From assembly GCF_032854445.1 (NCBI RefSeq), contig NC_088304.1, positions 12,473,704 to 12,537,703 on the forward strand: a stretch of DNA of 64,000 bases. Reading direction: 5' to 3'. The number at the start of each line of letters is the position of its first letter. Position 1 is the stretch's first letter. The notes beneath the pieces were generated by a model that saw nothing but the letters and a program-made list of their open reading frames with translations, had not been told where the DNA came from and searched no databases. This DNA is from Liolophura sinensis (lineage: Eukaryota > Mollusca > Polyplacophora > Chitonida > Chitonidae). Shown here piece after piece: positions 9,536 to 22,250 of this stretch. The position numbers and the translations under genes are program-made.

Positions 9536-12500
9536 CGCCAATAAGTATAATAGATTTGGTACACACTGTGTTTAGTGAAACCTTGCCTAAATATCAACAT
9601 TATCAAGCATTTCAACATCACAGGAGATATTTTAGTATAAAATAAATAAGATTAGTTGTACACTTTTGGAGCTGTGATCTCGGGTTTACCGGTGTTTGAG
9701 ATTAGGCCATTATTCACTTTGATGACAACAATTGAAATTAAACAACATGTATATATCCTGTCAAAATTTATTGTTATGATTGCATTATACATTATATATA
9801 GTAAGTGAGTGGGGCAGGGGGCGTATTTTGGTAGCGAACGCTCTAACTATAGCAGGTATACATCTCACCTACGAGCTTACCACCTCTGAATAACAGAAAA
9901 TGTCTTGTGCATTGTGCTAAACAAGACCCATGATTTCAAGAACAGTGATTCCATTCTTATACGGTACATGGATGCCAAGAAGCGAACGATGCTAATGATG
10001 CGTTCATGTGGTGTTACATGAAGTACCAGACAACAAGTCTTCGACCAATAAGGGGTAAGCCATACACACGTTGGCTCGGAAGTTCGGCAGTTACATCCGA
10101 AAAGTGGGGGATTACCTCGGGCTATTCCGTTTTATTCCACACACACAACTGCCCACCTTGGCGTCTATTTGATCATTCGATTAGTATTTGACGCGGTGCT
10201 CAAGAATTTTGTACTTGCATGACGACCGTTAGTTTTATAAGTGGGAGAAACCGAAAAATATGTTATGTCAAAAATTCTAGGGTGTGGCGTCAAACAACAA
10301 TCAAATAAATGAATAAATAAAGAAATAAAGCAACAAACGCAGTACATAACATATGGGTGGACGCGATCTTTGTTTCACGTTGCCGAAGGCCATAGGGTTT
10401 TCCACAGTAGTCCGCGGTCGCGCTGTTTATCTGCTAGTATTTTAATGTTCTAGAGAGTTCTGTGTTGACAATCAAAGTTTGTAAATAGGGCTCTTAAATA
10501 CACATATTTTGGATACATCTCTCCCAAAACAATATATAAATAAATTCCGTTCGACAACAAAGACACAGAAGAACTGCCACCTCCACGAATGGTACTTGAA
10601 TTGTGTGATATTACGTTACCTTGTCTAGGCTTTCAGTGTTTTAGTGCCAGGAAGTATATATCGCTAAAGCCTCTCGTTTCCCTTGAGTGCTGTTTCTACT
10701 AGCGATTGAGGAAAAGGGCTCCAGTTTCAACCAAAGGAACTAAAAGATTCCAATTGACTTTTATGCAGTTTGTATAGATGGCAAAGCAGAGTGTCGTACA
10801 TGTGGATATGTGGACATTGTGTCGGTGAAACAAAGCGTTCTAGCAAATGCCAGCAATGCAGTCGGATCAAAACAATTTCAACACAGCTTACAAACTCTGC
10901 ACGGTGAGTCTAAGATCAGGAGATCTGATAAAGGGAAATGAAGGGAAAGCTGTGTCAGGGACTGGTAAGACATGTTGTATTGTATACTAAGCATTTCTTG
11001 TATTATTTCTGCAACATTATTAATTCGTTATACCACCTAGTAGTCGTGTATTTTTATTTGAATTAGTTTACCATGTGTACTTATTTATTTCAGGAAACAA
11101 CTTATCCCTCGCACAGAACTGAGAACGTATCATGTCATGATGGACACGTAACCTCTAGTGACCTTCAATCAATACATTGATTGAATCAATACATACATCA
11201 TCAACTCCTTCGCCAGCTTTTTTTGCATAAAGCTTAATCCAGGAGGATGTGTATCATATTTTTAAAACAACCGTACATGTTCATATTTTCACATATGTTA
11301 ATTTTATCAGAGATGGCCATTTTCCCATATAGCTTTATTTCTTACCCTGGCAATGACTTCTGCATCTGTTCCTATTACTTTTCTATACGAGCAGACTTAA
11401 ATTAATTTTTTAGATACAGATACAAAAAATGACTTTAGCTTCATTCTGTCTGATTGGCTAAGAGCAAGATCAATTACATGAGATAAAACAGTGCTGGTAC
11501 TTGTACTTGGCAACTGTCCAACAATGTTGTCATCATACCGCGAGCTATAAATGACGTCACACCAGCAGTATATGTCGTCTGCTTTACATGTGGAGTAAAA
11601 TCCAGCAACACATTTTGCTGAATCATGGTGCTAACAGCTCTCATTTGTGATGTAATCTTCAAGCATCTATAGCTTGTCGTCGTCTGCTTATATTATATCA
11701 AACACAGCTCATTGATTGGATTCAGTCAGTGACTACATGGTGTTGCAAACCGATTTCGTTTAAATTTTACCGATGGGCCGACTTCATTTAAATTTTACAG
11801 TGAAGTATGATGTTATCTGGATCGGTGCTTCTTAAAGTCAAAGAAAACGCTAACATGAAGTATATATAGTATGATGGGACAATTTAACACTGTCTAGGGA
11901 GTTGGTGTTTTTTGGGGGGTTTTTTTAAAGAATTTTTCTTTCAACAGAGTAAAAAAATGGACATGAAATATTGGGTATTTAGACTTGTGCATATTCAAGG
12001 CATATACTAACAGACTTTCACAGAATCCTATGGCTTACAATCATTTGATAGACTGAAAAAAAACTTCTGATCACCTTTTCAGAACAATGTAAATGGTCTT
12101 TCATCCCATAAATGCTCTGTACTTCATATCATTGTTTTCTTTGCCTATATAACCTCTATCACGCGGCAAGCTCATGTATAAAGGATATGTTTAAGTCACT
12201 GGATAGGCACGTGTTAAAAAACATGTTTTCACGCAGTGCACTGAGTTGGTACATAAGATGTTCTCGAGGTGCAAAAGGGGCCGGTAGGTCATGCATTTAT
12301 GCTTTCACATTCACATGTGAAAATGTAGGCCTCTATATGTAAGATCTGCGGACAATACGCCACCGTGAGAAGGTTTCACAATTCCTGACCCATATACAAT
12401 CCACACCAATATCCTCAAGTACAGGGCTTCCCATATATACAAGAATCTTGTTAATAAAAGAATATGTCACACGGTTTGGCAAGTTTCCAAAGTAAGTTTG

Positions 12501-13583
12501 CCTCCGTTGATTCATACCCGTATATCACACTTAAAACCTGATCTGTTAAATGGACAGAATATTAGGTTTTCAGGGTGGTGGTAGAACAGATTGCAACTTT
12601 TTCAGTTATTCCAACAGAATCCTTTCTTTGAATCATGGTATCGTGGTGTTAAGAGCATCTTTGCTTAGTTTAACCTGCGAACATGCACTGGACGCCGAAC
12701 TCAACAAGCTTTCACTTATTCGATGGCGGCCAGATTTTAATGGGTGTAGGAAATCGGAATGCCCATGTAAACCATGTACTTAAGCCAAGTTACTGACGAG
12801 CATTCTCACATGTGACGAGCATCATCCTCAGTTGGGTTTGGAAGAGGTCAAAAAGTGGAGCTCTCTCCCTCTAACATTCCCGCCAAGTGTGGCGTACAAA
12901 TGTGCATGCCACAGAAGACAACTGATTTTCAAGGAATCTTAGGCTGCACAATCATTATTATTGTCACAGTAGATTAATGAATTGGCCGTTACACTAACCA
13001 CATTACTGATAGTGTGACCAATACAAATAACAATAAAACCGCTCTGGTGGCCTTATGGTAAGAGACACCGCTTCGAAGTCTGGAAACCTAGGGTCATACC
13101 AAAAACTTTGGACATTGTACTAGTTCCTGCTTCGCTTGGTGCTCGACAGAGAGGTAAGAGCAAAGAAACAGGACTGTTTGGCCCGGTGTCAGTATATTGT
13201 GACTGTATGGGGTGTCATGTCAGGTGTCTTCTACTTTAATGGCGGCGGCACTTCGGCCACATGGACTCGCCCTGCCACAAAAAGACACAGTATATGTACA
13301 CACGCCTAATCACACACGTGTCATCGTTAATCTAAGGACTATTTTTCTCATTTGTGATACGCCCTGCCCGGATGAGCTAGACACTGCGTGTTAAGTTTAC
13401 AACAGGATTAATCAATAAGTGCAGGGGAAACCCCGCCGACTTTCTTTAGCCTTGCGGGAAATGAACGAGTATATCCGAAGAGTGAACAGGCGCTGTTTAG
13501 ACCTGATTAATGAACGATGTGATGCGTACGCAGCCTCACCAACATGACCCGGATGTGATAAGAGCATGAATGTGCTGACTCAC
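9536..13583 (-). other. SLC5 intron 2, remainder
   Basis: Contains SINE family 1 fragments in opposite orientations (about 10190-10330), a Cys-rich reading-frame fragment (10740-10950, described in the findings), a small SINE-like fragment (about 12715-12790) and a family 2 SINE (13030-13350). The rest shows nothing recognisable. Confidence 0.5.
13030..13355 (+). mobile_element. tRNA-derived SINE, family 2
   Basis: The head 'ctctggtggccttatggtaa' through 'cgcttcgaagtctggaaacc' resembles a tRNA with a long variable arm. The body carries 'aggactgtttggcccggtgt' and 'acacagtatatgtacacac'. It aligns along its length with 42895-43215. Confidence 0.7.
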
Positions 13584-13652
13584 CGGTATCCAGTTCATAC
13601 TTCTTCCGGCCAAGAAATAGCCACCAACACTCCCTCTGTTTCTGCATGATGA
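13584..13652 (-). CDS. SLC5 symporter exon 2
   Basis: 23 codons encoding the loop and start of the next helix, with GSVGGYFLAGRSMNWIP. The GGYFLAGRSM stretch is a hallmark of SGLT proteins. The acceptor is TTTTCCAG and the donor follows CCG as GTGAGT; both phases are 0. It lies after an 11.6-kb intron 1. Confidence 0.92.
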
Positions 13653-14283
13653 CTGGAAAATACAAATCAGAGCTTAAATAGAGAGTCTTTCAATGTAAAA
13701 GACTACAATATAGTGGAGCAAGATCAGAACGGTAACGACAATGTGATCATTCACATAAAGTCAAACGTAACCAGTGCATGCAACCCAGCCTGGCCTGAGT
13801 TAAGGGTCTGCTCTAACTGTTCACGCATTATAAAGGTTAAAGTGACGAAAAATTTCAATTTCAAGACTTTTTTGCACACTAAAAAGCCGGATAAAATGTC
13901 TGATCGATTTTTGATTAGAGACGCCTGATCCACCAGACTGGTTGCTTGCACTGACTAGACTGGCTTTGTTGAACCGAGTTCATCAAATTGAACTGAAACA
14001 CTGGGCTGTTGAATACACGTGTTACAATTAAATGAGCGAATGAATGTTTTATTGATGAAGTAACTGACAACGTGTAGATTAATAGACTGAATGACTGTCG
14101 CCATGGCAGACTGATTGATTGACATATTGATCAGTACATGTATGTTACTGCTAGTATTTGCTCGACTAGACCGTATTAATGTGTACCCATCTACGGAGTT
14201 TTCAGTTACTGACTTAATCGCGAGGCGTATAGACATATCCAAATTGTCGACTATTAATCAATTCGCACTCATCAATTCAAAGG

Positions 14284-14320
14284 TGTTGGGGGGGGGAGGG
14301 GTAGGAAGGGGCGGAGGGGC
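14284..14320 (+). repeat. G-rich run with quadruplex potential
   Basis: Runs of 9, 4, 4 and 4 G within about 35 bases. Similar G-rich runs occur at 18318-18340 and 18850-18870. Confidence 0.6.
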
Positions 14321-16284
14321 AGCCAGTCTATAAACCCCAACTAAACAATAACTATGAGAATGACATTTAACATTTTTAATGCCAAATATATTCATCTGAA
14401 GAATGCTGCCACGGCGGTAACCGGAAAATGCTCACGCGCAACCGTTGAAATGCAGCCCCTTGTCAATTTAAAGTTTGAGGTTTATTATAACTGTTAATGT
14501 ATGCGCTTAATTACTATCATTACGGCTTAGGAAGAATTAGAAAAAAAAATGTTAGCTGCAAAATATAAGAAGTCACCGGTCTAGAATTAAAAAGTCCTGC
14601 CGCTTCTAGCTAGAGCCAGTTGCTGTTTTGTATTACGAACTATATACACTCAATAATGTCAAATTTGACAATAAACGAGGACAGTTTATTGCTATATACA
14701 GACAGCAAGGCATTGCGAACAGTGGACATCAGGAATTGATGCGTGAAGCTCAGAAATAGTGGAATAAAACCAAAAACAAAAATTCTATCAAAAAGTACAG
14801 TCAAGACACCTGAAACTAGCAAAACATACACATATTGTAATTTACATCCAAAACACCACAATGTTGGCCGCCGTCGTATAGCTGAAATGTTTTTGACTAC
14901 GGCGTAAAACACCAATCAAATAAATAAATAAATACATCCAGAATCCGTGGCAGAATCCAATATGGACTTCTTTATGTCATGGTTATAAAAACATTCTTCT
15001 TTAACAAAGAGTAGCTTAGTTTGGGGACTTTTATTCCAGTTATGTAATACTGAGTTAGACACAATTTCACCGAAGTGGGTGTTCACATTTTGGTTGTTTT
15101 GTAATAGGCCTTGCGATTATTGATTTAGAAGGTTCCTTCGTCGGTCATAAGTGACATACGAATGCTAGACTTAATGCGTAAATATCACTAATATTCGTCG
15201 TCGCGTTGCGCATACGTGTATGTAGTAAAATCTGCGCAGTTGTCAATGATAGGCGATAAGAGGGTTCCTACACAATGTGGTCATGCCTCCTTATACTGGC
15301 CCTCGAATAACGAATCAGTGCAACGCTGTCTAAATCCTCAACCCCGAGGTTTTACAAATGGGTCATATTTTCCTTTCAAGGACGTCACGTTTGACACAAA
15401 TCCCCTATAACACTGCGTTCAATGTCCGCTCCTTGTGTTTGATGGATGGGGCGCTTCTGTGTAAACCGGTCAATGTATCCAGATGAAGCCAGACTGATCG
15501 ATGGACGTAAACGTGAAGCTTCCAAGATGATCTTGCCGAAACCCGACGTGAAAACGCAGTTCTTTATATTATATTGATTAAAACATTATTGAAATGAATA
15601 AGAATTTAAAATACAAACATGAGTTGGCAAAAGTATAGGCCTACGGATGTCTAATTAGTGACATAGAATCTCATTTGAGTTCTTAGTATGTTTTGTACAT
15701 GTATTTTTAGCTCAGCGAACTATTAAACAGTTTATCAGCAAACAGGTGTACAGCTTATAAACAGAACAATATACCAAATATTCATACCTGCGAATGGTCG
15801 TGGGTTTCCCGAGACCCTGCCCAGTTTCCTCCCAACGTAATGCTGGCCGCTGTCGTATAAGTGAAATATTCTTGAGTACGGCATAAAACACCAATCAAAT
15901 AAATATATCAAATAAATCAAAAATTTATATGAAATTATTTGGCACTTATATGCCGCCGTTTTAATGCAGTTAAGAGCAGGCCTACTTGAGAATAGATTAC
16001 AAAAGCGAGGCAGAGCCCATTTTTCCCCAAATTTTGCACGTGGACATGTGTAAATTCATTTTTGTTTGGTTCAAATTTTCGTAATTGAGTCGTTTTACTT
16101 ATTTACAACTACTGAAGAAATGATTTATGAAGTATTGTAAAAGTAGGCCTAGAAACTAAAGGATTTCAGATCACATTATAAACTACAGCATATGCATTGT
16201 CTCAGGGTTGTTTGCGAATATGACTCAGTAGTGCACGTGCAATAGCATAGGTGATCAGACGCGCAAGTACGGCTTATACCTTTG

Positions 16285-16865
16285 TGCACTCGCAATAATG
16301 TATATACACTGCGGAACACGCGCTAGAGCACACACAGCACTGTGCACTGCAGGACACGCTAATACACAAATATAGTACTGTGCACTCCATGATGGGCTAG
16401 AACTCACGTGTCATTGTACAGTGCAGGACACGGGTTAGGGTACATATAGTATTGTATACTACAGGACACGCGCTAAAATACACATAGTATTGTGCACTGC
16501 ATGACACACAGCAGAGCACACATAGTATTGTGCACTGCATGACACGCGACAGAGCACACATAGTATTGTACACTGCAAGACTCGCGCAAAAGCTTTCCCA
16601 GTACCGTACCCTGTACGCGCTCTAAAGCACTCGTTGCATTGTACACTGCAGGATACGCTAGAGCACACGTGGTACTATACGTTGCAGGACACGCGCTAGA
16701 GCACACGTAGTATTGTACCCTGAATGACATGCGCTTGGCACACATAGTATTGTTCACCTCAGGATACGTCTTAGAGCACATGTAGTGCTGCACACTACAG
16801 GACACGCGCCAGAGCACATGGAGTATTGTACACTAAAGTGCGCATGCGGTATTGTAGACGACAGG
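16285..16865 (+). repeat. Minisatellite, about 38-bp unit
   Basis: About 14-15 diverged units of the type 'agagcacacatagtattgtg' + 'cactgcaggacacgcgct'. Unit length varies from roughly 36 to 45 and the edges are more diverged. The 69-114 residue open frames on the reverse strand are products of the repetition. Confidence 0.85.
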
Positions 16866-17694
16866 GCACTGGTTATTTGGAGTACATACCGAGTATCACA
16901 GACGTTCTTGAAGCAATCTTAAATACAACAGAACATTTCACTCAAATAAACACAGGTAAAAAATAAATCACCAGTATTACGCGCATACCATTGGATAAGG
17001 GCTAAGCCAATCATTTTTTACTCTTATTTAAGGTTCTCTGGAACAATTCAGTTTAGGATCAACTGGAGGGTCAACCAAAGTTATCTGTGGGGTAGGGGGT
17101 AGTCTGGCAGCGTTAACGAAGTAGCTCGTGGGGCTGCTTGTTTATGTCATCAAGTGTAATTGACATGACAATTCCGTTTGCATACAAAGCTTTCTAACAA
17201 ACCCCTGGAAGCACTAAGCAACATGTCTATGACTTAATGAAGTTCCCCAATAATCTGGTTCGGGAAACTTGACTTAAAATTCTGGCTAATGCAGTTCAAG
17301 TCGATTAACCTTACATCGGACTCACCCGGCTTACCATGAGTAGAAAGCCGATTGACTGGAATATATCAGCAAAAGGTGAATGTAACACACGTTTTTCCAT
17401 TGAAAGTAGTAGGACGATGTTTTACAATGACGTGAGTAAGCGGAAGATCTAACTTAAAAGGTGTGGTCGAAATGAGGTCATGGGGTCAAATGTTTATGTG
17501 TGCTTGTTTCGCAGCAGTGCGCGTGACAACGCAACCTCCTTTTCGCAACAAAAAAAAAAGCGTGTTGGAATCTAGGAAGAAGGACATATACATCTACATC
17601 GCCTTGCAAGAACAATGCTTTTCCCAAGGCTGAATGCTTATTACCAGCACTATGGAACCTCGGCCATGAGGTCAGAATATGACATTTATTTAGC

Positions 17695-17937
17695 GGGGCC
17701 TCCGTGGCTCAATTGGTTAGCACGCTAGTGTAGTGTAATGACCCAGAACTGTTTCATCAATGCGGTAGCTGTGAGCTTAAATCCAGCTCATGCTGGCTTT
17801 CTCTCCAGCCATACGTGGAAAGGTCTGCAGCAACCTGCACATGGTCGTGGGTTTCCCCCGGGCTCCGCCCAGTTTCCACCCGCCATAATGCTGACCGCCA
17901 TCGTATAAGTGAATCAAATAAATAAAATAAATTTATT
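17695..17937 (+). mobile_element. tRNA-derived SINE, family 1, full length
   Basis: Head 'ggggcctccgtggctcaatt' + 'ggttagcacgctag', a B-box-like segment at 'gagcttaaatccagctca', the body 'ggtcgtgggtttcccccggg', and a tail ending in ATAAATAAA. It lacks part of the usual tail sequence before the A-rich run. Confidence 0.85.
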
Positions 17938-18020
17938 TATATGATTGGTGTTTTACGCCGTATTCAAGAATATTTTACTTATACGACGGCGGCCAACATT
18001 ATGGTGGGAAGAAACCGGGG
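17938..18020 (-). mobile_element. SINE family 1 tail fragment, inverted
   Basis: The reverse-strand tail (gtattcaagaatattttact, then cggcggccaacattatggtg) directly abuts the tail of the preceding SINE, giving a tail-to-tail pair. Confidence 0.75.
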
Positions 18021-18224
18021 AATATGACTGAAACTACCCCAATATTTAAACACTAAGGAAACATATCACCTCAGAAAAAAAACATATGCAAAGTCGAATG
18101 GCCTCTTTCTAGTTTACTTCTGCTCTAGTAACAGACAGGCAGGCGCAGACTGACCACACATTTCCTCTGGTATAAAACCCAGGACGAAAAATTCTTTAGT
18201 CTTTAATGTGACTTTAACTACATA

Positions 18225-18410
18225 GCAGTTTGAGTAATACTAGACCAGTGACGTCTAACAAATTGTAATTAATATCACCGCAATTTTTACTGACTTCGGC
18301 TTAAGTCATGGTGCTACGGAAGGGAGGGGGGGGGGGGAACGTCATGTACTACTGTTTATGTATTTACATGAACATTTTATTATGAGACGTGAATGATTGT
18401 TTTAATGAAA
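18225..18410 (+). repeat. Dispersed repeat R1, partial
   Basis: The 5' half of R1 (gaccagtgacgtctaac through the tacatgaac block), with a poly-G expansion at about 18321-18338. The 3' half is lost. Confidence 0.55.
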
Positions 18411-20649
18411 TCTTGTCTCGCTAGCAATTAATCAAATCGTTAAAAGATGCAATGCAAATGATAAACGTGGGCAGAGGAAAATGTCCATTATTATGCTTTT
18501 TCCGCAGAAGAAAGTTTTAATATGCACTATTTCTTTGACAACAATGCCCGACCAATCCTGACAGCTTCTAATTTCTCTATATTTGGACACTATTTTTTGT
18601 TTGCGTTTAAAGTCTCAGTCGTGGTTTTGACACATCCTTTCGCGAAAGCACTGTGGTTGCTAATTGCTTTCAGTCTTATATTTATAAGACTACGTCATTA
18701 CACCCCGGAAACCACAGGGGACGCATATGACACAACAGTGAAGTCACTAAATGTCAGCCAGTCGCTGTGTGTTATTTAGAGAATGAAACCACAAACTTGG
18801 TTAAATATTGACTTCACTTGGGTCACATGAAAAGCCTGGTTTGTGTGAAGTCGGGGGGGGAGGGGGGGTAATTAAAACCCTTAGAATGTGCACAAAGAAA
18901 AAACAGGTAAATGAAATTACACAACGCAGTGTAAGTTAGTTAATACAGGCAGCAATATGGTTACTTACATAACCCAGGCCGTGTCATACAAATACTGTTG
19001 ACGTCAGCCAAGTCAGCATTTCAGGTGTGCCAGTTTTCATTCAGACAGTTCAAAACAAAACTTTTCATACCCCAAAATCAAGGCATAAAAGGGCTGATTT
19101 GCAACAGCTATGGCAAAGTATGTGATTACAAAAATGCACGATAAGGAGAAATTTATTTATTTATTTATTTGATTGGTGTTTTTACGCCCGTACTCAATAT
19201 TTCACTTACACGACGTTGGCCAGCAGTGTCTTACCAAAGGTCGGTGATTTATCCCGAAAAACGTTTTAGAGTATGGTGTTAAGCAGTAAATAAATAAATA
19301 AAGAAATAAATAAATAAATACATATTTCAGGTCTGGACTTGACAAAGATACAGTATTTGGCTATTTAGAACAAAAACAGCTATAAGCACTGTCTTCTAAA
19401 AGTTCTTGCATTTTCTAGAATGCATTGTACAGGATTCGTCCATTTCTACAACAGGGGTAGTACAGTCACAAACAACTATGTATACTTCACTATGTATGTG
19501 TCAGTTTTGTATTACAAAATGCAAAATATTACGCCGTCTCGGACTTTTTTTGCTTTAGTGGATGCGCTTTTGACTTTAAGTTGATACTTTATTTAACCAA
19601 CGTTATCAAGAGATAATGACAGTTTTATTCCCATAACAGCTGTGTGACAGATTCTCTTAAAAGAATGAATGAATTATATATGGTTTTATGTCACTACCAC
19701 ACTGTTTCAGTCATATTGTAGAGAGGGCATGCGCATGTTCAAATCTTAAAAGAGTGCGTGAAAAAAACAAAACAACATCTGAGTTTGAATTCAACCCTTG
19801 ACATGCATGGTGAAAGGGTGTTTGGGAAATTCAACAGCCTTAACATTCACGCCACTGTAACTGTCTCACCACATGATGTAAGTGGAGGCCTATAAGCTCT
19901 AAGCACTTAGCCAGTAATTCACAATCGTTTTGAAACTTCCAGTCTGAGTACTCTATGAAGGCTCCACAAAATATTTAATTGCATGCTACATTGCCAACCT
20001 TCTCAATTAAGTTTTATTTCGCTTTGTCACTTCGCAATAAAAAGAAAGAAAAACTCTGTTCAGGTAAGCAGGCGTATGCAGTGAAAGCTGAGCGCGTGTG
20101 AACAAAGACTGCATGCATTCCAGATGGGTATACACACACGTATGCACAGCCACACACCCACAAGGTACGTGTCTAAAGTCTTTGCACGACTATGCCATGC
20201 AAATACATAAATGGACTTTCATATGTACCGAAGTGAGACATGTAGCACTATCATTTTACAGTATGTTTACACAACCCCACTGTTGGTACAGAGTACTCGC
20301 TGCTTCGTTCGCGGACCCAGGCCTGATTTTATTCGACAAAAAGTCCCCTTTCAAATGCTAATAGGTTTCCTGACCGTAAGATACTTAATACCAATGAGCT
20401 ATGCAGTATGTAGGCCCACATGCCCCCTCCTGTCTGGAATGACAGGGGTACGTATGCCGGTATGCCACGCAAGAAAAGGCCAGCTTACACAAGGGGACGT
20501 GTCGACACAATTATATCACATCTCTTTCGGGAACGGCTTGTTCAACAACTTCACAGGTTATTCAACCGTCATACATGCGTTTATTTAAACCAGTCAATGC
20601 AGATTCCCCCACTCTCACTGCATATGGGGCCTTGGCGGCAATAAGCGGT

Positions 20650-20845
20650 CAGAGACGTTCCAACATTTTGTGACGTGGTATTTTGTTCAACGCTGTCCAA
20701 CGTTTGATGAAGACCTCTTGTCTTCCACAAAACTGGTGTGCATATTTGTACGGATACGTCACATGTGCGGAAGTTCGTCAGAAAGTTGCCAAAGCTCGGT
20801 GGATTAAATGGTTTAACAACCGGTCAACAAATCGGATGCATTACT
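20650..20845 (+). repeat. SINE-like repeat, family 3, fragment
   Basis: Shares 'acgtttgatgaagacctctt', 'gtcttccac' and 'tggtgtgcatatttgtacgg' blocks with 46920-47060 and, more weakly, with 53240-53425. Unit borders are uncertain. Confidence 0.5.
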
Positions 20846-20849
20846 GGGA

Positions 20850-22250
20850 GCGACGACAGATACAATGAACGATTAGGGCTTCACGCCACATCTGCAGTAT
20901 TTCAGCCATATCATGGCGAACACCACGCACCACTGCGGAATGAACGATAATAGTGTTACGCCCCATCTGTGATATTTTAGCCATATCATGGAGAACAATA
21001 GGCATCAATGCAGAACGAATGATTATGGCGTTACGCCCCATAAGTGATATTTGAGCGATATCATGTCGAACACCACGCATCAATTCAGAATGAATGATTA
21101 TGGCAACATGCCCCATCTGTGGGATTTCAGCCATATCATGGCGAACACCACGCATCAATGCAGAATGAATGATTATGGCGTTACGCCCCATAAGTGATAT
21201 TTGAGCGATATCATGTCGAACACCACGTATCAATTCAGAATGAATGATTATGGCTTCATGCCCCATCTGTGGTATATCAGCCATATTATGGAGAACACCA
21301 CGCATCAATGCAGAATGAATGATTATGGCGTTACGCCCCATAAGTGATATTTGAGCGATATCATGTCGAACACCACGCATCAATTCAGAATGAATGATTA
21401 TGGCTTCATGCCCCATCTGTGGTATATCAGCCATACCATTGCGAACACCACGCATCAATGCAGAATGAATGATTATGGCGTTACGCCCCATAAGTGATAT
21501 TTGAGCCATATCATGTCGAACACCACGTATCAATTCAGAATGAATGATTATGGCTTCATGCCCCATCTGTGGTATATCAGCCATATTATGGAGAACACCA
21601 CGCATCAATGCAGAATGAATGATTATGGCGTTACGCCCCATAAGTGATATTTGAGCGATATCATGTCGAACACCACGCATCAATTCAGAATGAATGATTA
21701 TGGCTTCATGCCCCATCTGTGGTATATCAGCCATATCATTGCGAACACCACGCATCAATGCAGAATGAATGATTATGGCGTTACGCCCCATAAGTGATAT
21801 TTGAGCGATATCATGGCGAACACCACGCATCAATTCAGAATGAATGATTATGGCTTCATGCCCCGTCTGTGGTATATCAGCCATATCATTGCGAACACCA
21901 CGCATCAATGAGAATGAATGATTTTGGCTTTACGCTCCATCTGTGACTTGCAGGAAGAATGAATTACGTTTTTACGCAACATTAACAGTATTTCAGCCAT
22001 ATTATGGCAAACGCTAAACATCTAGAATGGATGGTTATGGCTTTTAGGCAACATGGGCAGTATTTCAGCTGAATCTGAATCAGTAAACATCCAAGATTGA
22101 TGATTATGACTTATACATGATATCTGCAGTAAAGCAAATCATGGCAAACGGGGCGGAGCTATAGAACGCAGTATTTCGTCCATATCACTGCCAGCGACAG
22201 TTAGAATGAATGGTTATGCCTTAGTGCTACAATGGCGAACGGCCATAGAA
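20850..22250 (-). repeat. 75-bp tandem array with 150-bp higher-order period
   Basis: Two related 75-bp monomers alternate: one with 'gttacgccccataagtgata' and one with 'cttcatgccccatctgtgg', each followed by a 'catatcat..cgaacaccacg' block. The core (about 21000-21905) is highly uniform, while units decay towards 22250. Because 75 is divisible by three, a 355-residue frame (21908-20841, minus) stays open, with a 25-residue repeat around MRGVRHDIAQISLMGRNAII. I regard this as a satellite with a chance reading frame; no splice sites, domain or signal peptide support a gene. Confidence 0.9.

Noticed and set aside
17695..17770. tRNA gene
   Set aside because: The tRNA-like segment is the head of a SINE with body and A-rich tail, and the same head recurs at 28518, 52441 and 54897.
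18961..19030. Extra SLC5 exon with a GTAAGT-like donor on the minus strand
   Set aside because: The frame contains a stop, and exons 1 and 2 already join in phase to give the expected family sequence.
20841..21908. 355-codon reverse-strand frame as a repeat-protein gene
   Set aside because: It is fully explained by a satellite with unit length divisible by three; no splice sites, signal peptide or recognisable domain, and units degrade into non-open sequence at one edge.
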